Positions 19,303 through 31,560 of a stretch of 64,000 nucleotides of DNA are shown one piece after another. The notes under the pieces are model-generated. The model did not search any database and was not told where the DNA came from. It saw only the letters and a list, made by a program, of their open reading frames with translations. Position numbers and translations under genes: made by a program. The stretch is from positions 258,016,542 to 258,080,541 of the forward strand of contig OX465281.1 of assembly GCA_949987705.1 (NCBI GenBank), read 5' to 3'. Numbering within the stretch: the first letter of the stretch is position 1; each line of letters starts with the position of its first letter. The stretch comes from Thereva unica. Taxonomy: Eukaryota > Arthropoda > Insecta > Diptera > Therevidae.

Positions 19303-20689
19303 TATTTATAAAATATACAGTTACATATATAATTTAAGATAGCTACGAATGTTTGAAAATGTTTGGAAAATTTTGTAGCTCTACGGAAAGTTAACTTAAT
19401 AGCAAAAAATTCCCACATAAACAGTCAACAAAATATTCTAACAATAATTCAAAATATGACTAAATGTGACAAACACAGTACCTAGTTCTTGAATTTACAT
19501 TGCATAAAACACCAACACACACAACAAAATTCTGACGCTTCACTTGTAATGGAACACCTTACTTATGACTCGCTTCGCAGTCGTAACGATGCGTTCACTT
19601 CGCAGGTCAAGAAGTAGCTAATAATGAAAATAAATATTTGACATATTTGTATTTTTGGACAGCTTGTTGAATTCCCCATCGAATTCCTTATTGCATTCCC
19701 TATGATCCTGGAAATCTGAATATGAGTTTCATGGCCTATGGGCGGCCTACTGTGCGTTGGGGGTCCGCGCCGGGACTGGCCTACTCTAGGCGGTTCTTTC
19801 CTGTGCTGTCTCATAATGCAGCAAATGAATTGTTGGGCGCAGTGGAATGGATGTCAGGACACAGGTTTGATTACCAGATGCTACGCTCCAAATTGCCATT
19901 TATGAAGGATAGGAAGAGTGAAAGACCCCATCTGTAGATTTGGTCTTGAGCAGGATGAGTATAGCCTTCGTAGAGTCAAGTATTAGCGATAAGCCACTAA
20001 GCGGACGTGCTGGATCTGTTAAAACGGTCTGGCTCGCAAATATCATGTATAGGAGTATAGTAACAGGCCAAGTGAAGTAACCGCGGTACTTTTCGACCAA
20101 ATACAGTTTTATTTCACAGAGGTACAAACTCCTCATACAGCTCAAGCAATATTCAATATTCAATGGACATACGAAAAAATATTGATATTGAAATATGATA
20201 AGAAATAAGTCGAGCAATGAGGAAGCCTTCTCCCAGCATCCAATTCATCAGATGTAGGAATGAATTTTGAAGGGTGAACTTATTTAATAAATTAACATTA
20301 AAGCCCCCATCCACCAATATGTTTTTATACACAAAGGATACAGGCGGAGTATGCACAGACAGAGTTTACACAGACAAGAAGGAGTTGATCGATAGCAGTA
20401 GAAATTTCAATGCAGCTAAATTCAATCAATGCAGATATCAATGATACCTCCAATAACAACCTTAAGCTTATTGCACAAGAGGCTGAAGCTTCCTCTGGCA
20501 ATTTCCAATAACGATGCTAGTAAAAATGAAACTACATGTATCTTCACGATGTTGTCGACTGTTTTAATTTATTTCATTCCTGAAATTCGAAGTCTACGTT
20601 CCTTTCTAGACCTCCGTTTTTAGTATGTCAATTGGAAATTCAAAGCAAGTCAATTAATCACAATCAAAGCACTTGAAGCGTCCTCCACT
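19303..20689. other. AT-rich spacer, nothing recognised
   Basis: Only short overlapping frames on both strands. No repeat shared with the rest of the window was noticed. Confidence 0.5.
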
Positions 20690-22200
20690 ATCCTTCGTCC
20701 TTAATTATTTGATGTAATTATGATAATGAGCCCTCCCCAGCGTCGTCGGCGGAACATGAACCTCTCGGCAACATCACGAATCATAACAGCGTCTACGCAT
20801 GTCCGACGTGAAATCTATAAATTCCTAGCAGCTGCCGAGGCCCCGTTCCAGGACCGAAGGAACTATGCCTATCGCCAATGCAGATCCCCATCCAGCTGCC
20901 CGTCAAGAACACTCCGTGTGTGCCGCACTATCTTAATTGTCGTTTTCTAATTCTCAGCCTCATTAAGCATCGGAGCACTTCCAGAACTTTGTGAGGTCGT
21001 AAACAAGAAAGCGTCGTCCAAGTTTGCAGCCCCACGAAGCGAGCACGACCAAGTTTCTGTCGCTTATCTCCTCCACGAATTTAATGTGTTTATCGAACCG
21101 AGCTGGGGCGAAAACTGGCAACGTTCAACGTGGTTGTCGGCTGAAAGCTCCACTTGGCACCCACTCTCACCTCCTCCACGCCACTCCAGCAGCAAGGATG
21201 AGCAGCCAAGATGCCTCTTCAGTTCCTTGCCGCCGCTCCCGAATCAGGAGCCGTTGTTATCAGCACAGTTCGTCGCCTTTGGTCTGCGATGCACCAATAT
21301 CAGGTTGGCCGCGATATCGCACAAAGGAAGGCAACCGAGCCGTTCCCATGTGCACGGCCGATCGGGCCCGTTCCAGGCTTATCGTCGTTGAGATTTCGCG
21401 AAATCGTGCATGAAATTTGCTCCTCCGCTTCGTGACGGCTCGATGCATTCGTGCATTGCAATTGCAGTCCGAGAATGATGCACTCTGAGGGGATTGTGCA
21501 TCGAGTGCTTCTGAACGGAATTCGCGGTAGCCTCGTTACAGCGCGGGTTGCTGCCTGCCGTTGGCTGGGTTGGAGCTGGCCGCGTAATTGACTGCGAGCC
21601 AAGCGTCGATAGAGCAGTGTGCTCGCTGCAACTGTCAAATTGGCGGGGACTTGCGTGGAGAGTCGCTAAAGTGCATTCTAGTCGAAATGCATTCGAGGCA
21701 GTAAATCAGGTTCTAATTAAAATGCGATTTAGACGGACTGCGATGGGGATTCGTTGGCCATTAATTAAGCCCTATGTTCTGCCCCCCCCCCCTTGCTGTG
21801 TGCAGAGGGCATAAATTTAAACAAAGACGGATTGCTGCTCCGAGGAAAGGGCCGGCATCCGGACATTTGTTCACATGTTCTCGCTGCAACTACGACATGC
21901 TAAGGTAAATACCTGCTCTCGGCATAGGTGGCCTTTGGGAATCCCTCTTTCGCCGCCCGAACCCGCACCCCCGGGCGAGCTCGCTTCTATGTGGAAATGG
22001 AAATGTCTGTCTGCCACTTGAGTACATATTTACACATGCAATTATCGCCGTTCATTGCTCATTAAGGAGCGATTCTTTGCGTGCATTTTTGCTTATTAAT
22101 AGACGCTGGCAAGCCTCGCTGCTGTAGGCTCGCTGCTTTTAGAAACTCTAGCTGGCAAGAAATGTTGCGGCCAAATACTCATCTCGTTTCTAGGTCGCAA
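20690..22200. other. GC-richer, repeat-free island 2
   Basis: Mixed, CpG-containing sequence with overlapping short frames on both strands (up to 129 codons) and no recognisable domain. It contains TTAATTAA-type words near 21761 and a C homopolymer at 21783-21792. No transposon similarity seen. Possibly regulatory; inference only. Confidence 0.4.
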
Positions 22201-22959
22201 TATTTCGGAAGTGATGCTGTGACGGAAATGAAAGATTTGAAACTTTTATTTCTAGTCTCAAAATGTGATGGCGAAACAAAATGCCTTACATACTCTCGAT
22301 TGCAAACTGTGGAGAAGCAGGAAGATGCCGGAGGAGCGAATTTTAAGCACAATTGTCGCAGTCCATAAAAAAGGAGAATTTACGCACCAATCACAGATTG
22401 GAACGCAGCTTACAAAGTTACTTCACATATCTTGCAAAATACACTGAACCCCTATATGGAAGTACAAGAAGGAGACTCCTAACCACAGAAAAAAAGAAAA
22501 AAGTTCGGAAGAAAGCATTGACATTCATCTCCTTTTTATAAACAGAAACGTCAACGATCATAGAATGGAACTTTATTCATACTTATTTAGGGACAATTTT
22601 TACGCAGGAAATGAGATAAAGAACGGTATTCATAAGTAGTGCATGCTAGCCATCAAATCCATTTTGCACTAGTCCCGACTGTAAAGAACCAAGAAATCTA
22701 AAGGCAATACCAAGTTAGGCTAAAAAAAAATAAGGAAACAGACTATCAGGTCCAACCCTTTGAAAATCCTGCGAAAAATATTTGGACCTGACTTGGAACA
22801 CTTTGCTTTTTGGCAACAGATACAATTAAACAAAGACTGCAATGTGGGATCCCATTCTCGTCCAAAGTGTCGAGGCACACGAAGTGTCGAGAAGCTTCGA
22901 ATTAATGATTCGAACATATTAATATGGACATTTGAAGTCAACTCCAAAATATAATCTAC
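22201..22959. other. Spacer, nothing recognised
   Basis: AT-rich, no credible gene or repeat. Confidence 0.5.
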
Positions 22960-23245
22960 ACGATGACAGATTTGAGCCAAAAACAGAAGATGGCCTTATA
23001 GGCGGGCATATAAAGGGCATAAATAGCATGTGAACCCTTTTATCATATGAAAAGCGACTGCACTACTGTCGTAAACGTTGTATTGACACTGTAAGGCCAT
23101 CGTACGGCCATGATAAACCCCTCACATACGGCCGTACAGTCCAAAAAACAACATTCTGATGTCCAGCACATGGCCGAAGACTATGTTTCAATCACGGCCG
23201 GTGTGCGCCCGTTGTAATATCATCCTTTATTTTTACTCTGTCGTT
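22960..23245 (+). repeat. Dispersed repeat family A, copy 1
   Basis: Shares two blocks with 52575-53015. The first is near 22975-23012 (TTTGAGCCAAAAA, GATGGCCTTATAG, GGGCATATAAAGG). The second is near 23100-23240 (GTACGGCCAT, CACATGGCCGA, GACTATGT and a T-rich ATCnTTTATTTTTACTC). Spacing between the blocks differs, so one copy has an insertion or deletion. Class unknown; no coding capacity. Confidence 0.7.
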
Positions 23246-23924
23246 AACGTAGAGAGGGGGATATGTGGTCACCGCATATAACTCACTTATAAATTGAGGC
23301 CACTCTAAAGTAAGTCCCGCGATCCAAAAAACGTCATGCACCCAAGACCACCGAACGGTGGATGACTTCGACTTCCATCTTTTTCTATCTTGGTTTTTGA
23401 TACGGTTCCTACCGCCGCACCGGTACTACATTTGTAACACTAGCGCTAGTAAATATAGCTGGGCAGAGTACGGCGATGACAGTATGACATGCTATTAGTC
23501 ATACCAAAACAGTAGAAGAAGAAGCTGAGTCCAACAACAAAACCAAAACAACTCCAAAAGTGCACTATAATTGCATTTGTAGTACACTTCTGGAGCCGCT
23601 CCACCCCGTGAAATCGACAAAATGGGACTCCAAAGCAAATTAACCTTCAATACTCCAAAATACGGAGCCACACCACTCTTACATTGAACGACACAAATGT
23701 TGCTCGTCCCGAAATAATTCTTTTTTACGGGTGAGGTTATTAGCCTGACGCCAACCTTACTTGGAAGGGACTAGCCCGATCATACATATTAGCCTATCCT
23801 CTCTCATAGGATAGTGACCAATGGACATCGCTAGGGAGTTATGATTCTATCAGTCCGAAATAATTGCGACACGTGAATGTTATCATAAATGTTATTTCCG
23901 CTATTCCACTGATGACTGTCCCTC
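23246..23924. other. Spacer, nothing recognised
   Basis: No gene or repeat could be supported. A short hairpin-forming pair (AAAAGTGCACTAT and its near complement) lies near 23555-23595. Confidence 0.4.
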
Positions 23925-24165
23925 ACCTCTTTCTATATTCCCCGATTTAAATAATTTTTTTTCTCTCTTGTCATTTTATAAAAACAATGCGCTTCACTTT
24001 CTTCTGTCATCGACTGTAAAAGCAATAGGCGAAGAAGCCATTTTCTATTGGATCACCGAAGTCACGATAGTTTTGATTGGGGTTGGTGGAATAAAACTAC
24101 GTTTTGGGATTGCCAGTTCTCTCACTCTTCGACTAGAGCCTGCTGTCCAACATTACACTTAATGG
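23925..24165 (+). repeat. SINE-like repeat family C, copy 1 (headless)
   Basis: Aligns with 39345-39612: a CTCTC/CCCGATTT start, a TTATAAAnACAATG block, GGTGGAATAAAA, and a GAGCnTGCTGTCCnACATTnCACT end. The tRNA-like head present in the other copy is not clear here. Confidence 0.6.
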
Positions 24166-24699
24166 CAGAACCATTCATCGCACACATCGGACACAACATA
24201 TTTCGAACAATGGCACTTCCTTAATTTTGAAACTAAACTCTGCCTTCAGCCACAACCTTCTTGCCCAAAAGCGCTTTTTGAGTCTGATTCATACATCCCC
24301 GTGTAACCGGCATCCGCTGAACGTTGCATTATTGATAAAACTTCATAATTTGGTTGTTTCAGCTGTTTTAATAAGGAAGTTATAGTATTGCCAACGATTT
24401 GGATTTAGAATATGACTCCTCCTCAGCTCTACAGAATCTCATCATTCAAACGCATATATTTTAATGGTAGAACTGACAAGAACGCAAGAAAGGTCGAATT
24501 TCTCTTACAGCAGTTTATATAACGAGATGGGAGGTAATTTTGCAGGAGATGATCAAGGGATATACATATCTACGCACATTTCAGTATCCATGTGCGTTTA
24601 AAAGGATTGGAAGGCAGCAGACTACGCAAAAAGTGACGAACTTGAGCAGCAGAAAATTCTTTCAAGTAAACATCTCACAACCAAACAAACACGCACACT
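24166..24699. other. Spacer, nothing recognised
   Basis: AT-rich, no credible gene or repeat. Confidence 0.5.
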
Positions 24700-26010
24700 T
24701 CTAGCCAGTATGCGCTTTACTTGCTATAAAAAAATTATCGCCGTCAGATTTTATGCGTCCATAAAAATGATTGCAAAAAGTCATCTGCGCCAGGGCCAGC
24801 CGCAGCCAATTAAGTCTTATGGCGTCGACGTTACGTGCGAGAGGTGTAAAAAGCGAGCGAAACGCGCATTTCAATTCGCCGTTATATCGGACAATAAAAT
24901 AAATTTGCTCCGGACTTTTTGCCGGATCGAAATTCAAAACGCAATAAACGCGGAATAACTTACAGCACTGGACCGCCGCAGTCCGCGCACTTATCGGGCC
25001 GCCGATGAATTCAGATGATGACGGACAACAGGAAACGGGCTGACGGGCGGCATTAGACAAACATCCCACCCCGTTCCGTGCCGCGACTTGTCCTCCGCGC
25101 ATATCACACACATGCGGCCTGACATATTAACGACGCATTCCCGTAATTCGTTCGCGGCAGCGCGCCGCTTTATCATAATTCGGAAAGTCTTGACTCGCAT
25201 TAAGTTAACCTCACGTGACATTAGGAGCGTTTGGCGATCTCCACCTCGCGGCGCGACCTTGTTTCCGTCAGAGCCGCGCGAGATCTCGCCCCGGCCGCGA
25301 TCGCTGATAAGCAGTTCGGCCGTCAGCCCGAATGTCGCCGTATGCAGATCAGCCGTGGCTGAATCGATCGGAGCATGTGGATCGGGAAGCTCTGCGCTAA
25401 TGTCTCTGACAGTAGACGCCAAAAGTCGCCAAAACAACTCTGACGCTTATAAATAATTTATAGAGTGCCCCGACGTCCAAAAATAACTGATCCGGCGGTC
25501 ATGAAGGCAGATTAGTGTCAGCAGTGGGCCAGAGTCGTTCATTTCTATAAATACTCTGCGGGCGGTGGTGGACCGCCACAGATCGGCTGGTTCTGATGGT
25601 CGTTCGGAAGGGGGCTCCGCTCAAGGATACTCGCTCGATCGGCAGTAATGGAGGCCCTTGCCTCTGCTCATTTGGCCTGTGGCCGTGCTGACGCAGCGTG
25701 ATCGCGCCGAGATGCGAATGAAAAAGTGGAGGCAGTCGCTTTGTTGATGGGCAGGAAATTCAAGTTTTTCTGGATCTGGACAATTTGAAGAACGCAAGAA
25801 CTCCGTCCGGATGTCTCCTTTTGGCGAGATTTCTGTTCATGGCTCACGAGAACGGCCGCTCGCCGTATAAGGTGAAGTGGCGATGTTCGTTCGTCGGAAT
25901 TAAATTAAATGGAGAGAACTTTTTTCGCGCTGCTCCTTGGTAGTTTTATGCGCATTTCATGATCCCATTTAAAAGCGATGCGAGGAGCTCACTACTTAAT
26001 TTCAACCTCA
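24700..26010. other. GC-richer, repeat-free island 3 with TATA-like word
   Basis: Strongly CpG-containing sequence between about 24800 and 25900. Frames of 82-148 codons on both strands overlap and have no domain signature. At 25546-25553 a TATAAATA word is followed by GC-rich sequence, so a promoter is possible, but no matching initiator or downstream exon could be shown. Confidence 0.4.
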
Positions 26011-26639
26011 TTAGGGTTGCAGGGGGTTTTGTGTAGAAGAAATTTAGCGATTTACTCATGAATAGCTTGAATTATTTATTTGTTCCTCTTCAAACTGACT
26101 TTTAACTAAATTCAAAAACTTGCACTGCCAGAGCTTGAAGCTGGCAGAGAAATGTGTGTTTTGCTGAATTGCCGATGGCGATGATTCCTTGCTTGCAATG
26201 CATATTCAAACAGAAGGGTTTCGGGGAATCGATGGCACTGAAAATGGGTAAAGTACTAAACGATCTGAGGTTTTTGGTCAAAATTTCAACGTGGATAACT
26301 CACTCTCACTAAAATCATCTCAACCTTTTTTAGTACGTACAACCTACAGTCCCTCCCGCCCGTGGTTTTTACTAGTTAGATCTTGCATTGTTCTCTTCAG
26401 AGAACCATCTTGCAGTCGTGTAAAACTTGTCAGCTTTGTGACGGTTTTTACGTTTGTTGAACGTAGGATTTTTCATATGATCACCTTCGATCGGTAGCTT
26501 AAACATAGACTGAGATGCTTTTCGTTATTTGAGTAACGTTGTAGCAATCCCTGCTGATGACCCCACTATGCCAATCCTTTTATGGCAAACTATAGTATTT
26601 CCACTAATTGAAGGAACAATATTTCGCATTGTGACAGCA
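26011..26639. other. Spacer, nothing recognised
   Basis: AT-rich, no credible gene or repeat. Confidence 0.45.
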
Positions 26640-27070
26640 TTTGATTCGCGTTACTTCGATTATCGAGTATATTTTCGGTCTGATACGATAGTCGGATCAT
26701 AGTGAAACAGCACCATAAACGCCTAAGAATATACTGAATCATCCCACGAAAGTCCTAAAATCGGATTAGCCGTTTCCGAGTTTTGAGGTTTAAAATTGTA
26801 ATTATAACAAAAGTTTCCATTCGCTTTTCTCTGACGATCGAATCAAGTCCAAGAAAATGAAACTGAATCTTCCCGTGAAATTCCCGTCGCAGTCGGATAG
26901 GCCGTTTCTGAGATTAGTCCGAACAAACAGACACACAGGCACAGACATACCGGCAAAAGTTTTAAAAATACTTGATTTGTTTTTAAAAAAGGGTTATCCA
27001 TTTTTTCCTTGTTAAAAAAACATGACGTTTAGATTTTGATTATATTTTTATTTCATTTTTATGTTTATAC

Positions 27071-27255
27071 CATGGTACAATAATACAAGGTAGGCTCATA
27101 AGGAAAAGCTCTGTTTCCATCTTGAAAAGCTTCTACCATTTTTATATGAGAAAAGATCTGAGTGACGTCACGAGAGAGCTTTTTTCCTTTGCGAACTAAG
27201 ATCTGAGTGACGTCACGGGGCCCTTATAAGCTTACCTTGTAATTATTGTACCATG
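27071..27255. mobile_element. MITE with 8-bp target duplication, P-element-like ends
   Basis: A 185-bp element flanked by perfect direct repeats GTTTATAC (27063-27070 and 27256-27263). The inverted ends of about 34 bp start CATGGTACAATAAT and have three differences. An 8-bp duplication together with CA..TG termini of about 31 bp recalls P elements, but hAT-like elements also make 8-bp duplications. Inside, a 20-bp direct repeat containing GAGTGACGTCAC occurs twice (27153-27172 and 27198-27217). No coding capacity. Confidence 0.85.
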
Positions 27256-27765
27256 GTTTATACCATGCCATTATGCGTGAAACACAATATCATTCAAAAG
27301 TCCTCCACGGGGCTTTTGCAGGACTCGAGGTAATTTTCGATCACTTTTTCGCATAATTCGGGTCATAACTCAGCCATAACTTGCCGAATGTCGTTGCTCC
27401 AAAGATTAAGGATTGTTCACATAAACACGGACGTTTATGTAACCACGCTGAAAGAAATCAAAAGCCGTCAAGTCACAAGATCTCGGTGACCAATTGACTT
27501 CGCCAAATCACGAAATTACGCGTCCAGGGAACTTCTCATGCAATAGAGCCAAAATCGGCCGTGTTGTGTGGCATGTGACGCCGTCCTGTTGAAACCATAT
27601 GTATAGGTATCGCTCAGATCAAGACCTGCAAGTTTGGGATAAAAAAAGTCAATCATCATCGCTGAGAATTGCGGGTAACGGTGACACCATCGTCATTTTC
27701 GAATAAGTACACAATCCATACCAAACAGTCACTTTTTGCGGATGAAATGGCCTCTCCGCAGTCCC

Positions 27766-29640
27766 TTCTTCTTCTTCTTCGAAGGCTCCACAGCCCAATT
27801 CTAGTCTTGGCCTCCATCAGCGTCTTCCTCCAGACGTCTCTCTGATCCGCAGTTTGTCTCCAATTTCTTATATTGAGCCCAGGGGCGGCGCTTTTATAGG
27901 CGCGAATGGTGCACTTGCACCGGGCGCAATTTGTCGGGGGCGCAATTTCAGAAATTATAATTTAAAAAAATGAAAAGTTTGAAACAAACACAAAAGAAAT
28001 GAAGACTTTGAAACACAAAAAAAAATTTAAAAGTATCAATTTCTGTCCCATGGTTGAAATTGAAGTGATAAAACATTATTTCAGTGGATTACTCTCTTTT
28101 GGGCGAGCTTTTACGATCAATCTCAATTTCATGTTCTGTTGGACGAACTCAGTCTTTATTTTTCTTGAGTTCAATATGTGAAAATGTATGAGCAACAATT
28201 TTCTCGAATTTGCGTATTGTCTAACAAATTAATACGACCAGTTTCACCCGGGCCAACCAACAAAATATATTTTGCTATAATCGTCAATTCTTTTTTTAAA
28301 TTCGATGAAGAATCGCGTCTGGATTATCACAAGAGCCAACTTTTCCAACAAATTATACGTTTGAATGCTTAAGCTTGTTGCTGTTGCTTTTAATATTAAC
28401 TCTCCCTTTTGCCATACGTTTTCTTGTATTTTTCCAGCAAAAGGGAGGCAAAAAACAATAACTACACAGCTCTCAAAAAAACTGGCCGCCTCATCATTCT
28501 TGCCTACTCTTGTCTCCGAAAACGACGTTTTCAGCAAATTTTTTGTTGGTTGGACGTTGACCAATGTGAAACTTCGTGTCTATGCAATCTTGTTTTATGT
28601 TATACGCATCATTATGGCGCATTGTGTCTTTTCCATTGCCCTTCACTGCGGTCAAAAATGAACAGCTTATGGGGCGCAATATGGCGTACTGCACCGGGCG
28701 CAAAAATCTCAAGCGCCGGCTCTGGCTGCATCGGCCTTAACATTGTCCTGCTACCTTGACCGTAGTTTGCCAACTGGTCTTCTGCCATCTGGTAGTAGGT
28801 ACAGGCCTTTTTTGGTATCCTTGAGTCATCCATTCTTTGGACATGACCGGGCCAACGTAAACACAGCAGTAGCTTAGTCGAGAGTTTACACTCTTTGTAT
28901 AGGTCGTACCATTCGAGATTTCAGCGTATTCTCCATGCATTATCTTCATTGATTGTGTCGTATATCCTTCGAAAAACCTTCCTCTCAAATATATCCATCT
29001 TGTCGACGGATTTCTGGGAGATACTCCATGCTTCACATCCAAACGTCTACTGTACATACGTATGATGGTTTTGTAGATTCTTATTTTTGCACGTCGATCG
29101 TTTCACCGTTGTCTTCGCTGACTGTGGACCCCAGGTAGTTAAATTCGTTTACCCGGTCGATGTTATGTTCCCCCCAGGTGGTGTTGCGGTTTCTTCTTCT
29201 TCTTTCCACCCTTGACTGAATTAGAATTTTACTTTTTTCTGCGTTTATTTGCAGTCCTGTCTGTGGCTCCCTCTTCTGATTCCGTAAAAATTTCTCTAAG
29301 GTATGACAGTGATCGAGCAAGGCAGTTTATATCATCGGCATATCCTGCCAGTTGTTTTGATTTGAAGCAGGGTTGCGTTCGCATCAATGTTTACTTTGCG
29401 AATTACTCCTTCTAGGCAGAGATTAAATAGCATGGGTGCCAGCCTATCGCCCTGCTTTAGGCCTTGCTTGACTGGGTAGGAGTCTGTTCTATTCTCCTTG
29501 TATTCTGACTGCACACCTTGTGTTTTCCATTGTCATTTTTGTTAACTTAACTATCTTTAGGGGGATGTTTAGACCCAACTAATTGCGGCTTCTGCATAAG
29601 GTTCCTGTCTGGCTTTAATTATATTCGTCTTTATTGTTTT
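27766..29640 (-). mobile_element. RTE-like LINE fragment with 9-bp target duplication
   Basis: Flanked by CGCAGTCCC on both sides (27757-27765 and 29641-29649). The 3' end carries a short (GAA)n tail, as RTE-type LINEs often do. The minus strand encodes, with gaps, VKQGLKQGDRLAPMLFNLCLE (RT), QINAEKSKILIQSR, a FNYLGSTVSEDNGE segment, then GHVxRMDDSRIPKK and NIRNWRQTADQRDVWRKTL-type C-terminal residues. It is strongly 5'-truncated and contains frameshifts. A hAT-like element is inserted at 27880-28724. Confidence 0.85.
27880..28724. mobile_element. hAT-like non-autonomous element (845 bp)
   Basis: The left end CAGGGGCGGCGCTT and the right end AAGCGCCGGCTCTG are inverted repeats (two mismatches). 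Both are followed inward by CACCGGGCGCAA-type words. The LINE reading frame resumes on either side, which fixes the ends. The expected 8-bp duplication is not visible, so a small deletion or divergence is likely. Frames inside reach 116 codons but have no transposase motif. About 140 bp inside (28085-28225) resemble 31395-31545. Confidence 0.65.
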
Positions 29641-30089
29641 CGCAGTCCCAGATAGGGTAATTCTGCTTATTGACGTACCGACCAATCGTGAAATGAGCTT
29701 TGTCGCAGAAGAAAATTTTCTTTAAGAAATCAGGATCAATAGCCCGTTGTTCGAGCACCCAATCGACGTAATGGCTGCCAGCCACCAAGCCACCGGAGAT
29801 TCGCCATTTTAATAAAACTGTTTAACAATTTTAACGCATTGTTCGATGGTCAAACAAATTGTAAAATGCCGCTAAAATGTTTGGCCGCGCTAATCTCGGA
29901 AACGGCTTATCCGATTGCGACGGGACTTTCACGGGAACCTTCAGTATTTTCTTGAGCTACTTTTTCACTCTCTTCCGACTATCGGATCCGATTATTTTCG
30001 TACCGATTATCGTACCCTACTATCGGATTAGACCGAAAACTTGAACGGATAGTCGAAGGAAAACGAGTAAACACTGTTTTTATAATTTC

Positions 30090-30290
30090 AATTGTAGACC
30101 TGAAAAAAGCCCATGAAAATATTTAGGTTTACCTAAGCAAATTTTAATCGTACTACATGAAGCCAAAGATAAAAATATGTTTCTTTTTGTTCCGATTTTC
30201 GTGGTTAGGGTTGCCTATAGTCCGATCAATGTTTACTTAGGCAACAGTCAATATTTAAATATAGCTCTTTGAGGACTACTATTGGAATGA
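30090..30290. repeat. Inverted-repeat element related to 60660-60800
   Basis: The left half, read on the minus strand, and the right half, read on the plus strand, each match consecutive parts of 60660-60800 (ACnAAGAAAATCGGACC, TTTACTTAGGnAA, and GAGnACTACAATGGAATGA-type words). The copy therefore looks like two head-to-head or overlapping parts of one family. Class unknown. Confidence 0.5.
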
Positions 30291-31259
30291 AATTATAACC
30301 CAATCATTAATACACACCAATGACCTACGACAGGGCACGAGGTCGCCATAATGAACCGACCACAAATGAAGTCTCAAGTCGGGAAATAATACTTCATAGA
30401 AAGGATAACAAATTACAAAAAACCACAAAGACTAGCATATTACTGCAATATCCCTCAATATTTGGTCATCGAGTCAATCCCAGTACTTACTTAGTTACTT
30501 TGACGGCTCTACAACCGGATCTGATCCTGGCTCCTGGCCTCTTGCAACTGATCTCTCTACTGGTCCCGATTCTGAGCCTATGTCATCTAGTTTGGCATCC
30601 CTAACCTTAAGCGTCCGAGCTTAACGCATAATCAATAGTGCGAATTCGGGTGAAGGGTGGGTGGTGTAGATTTTAAGACGCAGACGCGCACTTTGATTAT
30701 TCCAACGCAGATCATTGGTATATGTCATGCTTCGGCCGTTAGTGCTCGACTGTTAGCATTGTTTCGAAACGCCGATTTAAATGGTTCCCAAAACAGGACT
30801 CAATTTCGAACATTGCCAAAAACGTTTGGAGTTTAACTTTGCGCTGACTCCCTCTGGATAGGCGATATTGGAAAGACGAGGAAAGAGTAGACTTTCGCGT
30901 TAATCTCTCAAGCCTTGGTTAATTATTCGGGCAATCACTGAAACAACTTTGGGTCGTATTGGACGAAGGCTTCAAAACCTCCAAGAAAATAGTCATGACT
31001 TGCTGCTGAGCCTAGTCCTTTCTTTGCTCTACCGTCTATATAAGACAAGCAAACCGAATCGTCCTTAAACGCCTTGGCCTTAGCACTTCTCTAGATATTT
31101 GATGTCTACCAAAGTTAATTTCGTCATCTGAGTTCTGCGAACACAGCGAACTGTTGGTGTCCGGGTGGAAAAGTTCGTGTAGTTGAAATGGAATACGCAT
31201 TTGTCTGAAAGTGATTTGGAAAACATTCGTAATGCCTGGCTTCACCGGGTTCACTAATG
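30291..31259. other. Spacer, nothing recognised
   Basis: A 94-codon plus-strand frame at 30320-30604 has no known domain. Nothing else supported. Confidence 0.45.
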
Positions 31260-31560
31260 TTCAGTTCAATCCACATAAATAGCTTCATTAGCTAAAGTTC
31301 AGTTCATGTTCAGTTCGTAAATGCAAATTTGTTGTTGGTTTTTTGCCAGTAGTTAAAAATGCAAACGCTCACTGGAATAGCATTGCATTATTCCAGTTGA
31401 TTACTCTCTTTTACGTTTAACTTCGGTTCGAGTTCAGTTGGGCGAACTAATGTCTGTGTTATCCTCAGTTGAATATGTGAAAATTTTATTCGAACTGAGG
31501 TTATTTGAAAGTTCAGTTCACCAATTTGCTCAAACTTGCGCATTTCGACCGGCGAAGCTG
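31260..31560 (+). repeat. Repeat with GTTCAGTTCA words, related to inside of the hAT-like element
   Basis: GTTCAGTTCA-like words recur near 31260-31310 and 31500-31520. The block 31395-31545 aligns with 28085-28225 (GATTACTCTCTTTT, GGnCGAACTnA, GAnTTnAATATGTGAAAA). It is likely a second, degenerate copy of the same non-autonomous family. Confidence 0.5.

Larger units (their letters stand above)
26640..30070 (-). mobile_element. Mariner/Tc1-superfamily element, broken, carrying three later insertions
   Basis: Inverted end regions lie at about 26650-26790 and 29885-30065. They share TTTTCGGTCT, GATAGT, GAATATACTGAA/AAAATACTGAA, the CCGTGAAA-type word and CGGATnAGCCGTTTCCGAG in opposite orientation. 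A second copy of the inner part lies at 26820-26935. On the minus strand the N-terminal piece of the transposase (29870-29650) reads EQCVKIVKQFY, a stop, NGESP, then WVLEQ, AIDPDFLKKIFFCDKAHF and YVNKQNYPIWDC. The C-terminal piece (27760-27270) reads HPQKVTVWYGL, a PKLAGLDLSDTY segment, WFQQDGV, SRFGEVNW, SPRSCDLTAFDFF and a final RGGLLNDIVF. Stops, a frameshift and an internal N-terminal deletion kill it. Confidence 0.75.

Noticed and set aside
24991..25456. Frames of 148 and 122 codons on opposite strands in island 3
   Set aside because: They mirror each other in CpG-rich DNA and carry no recognisable protein motif.
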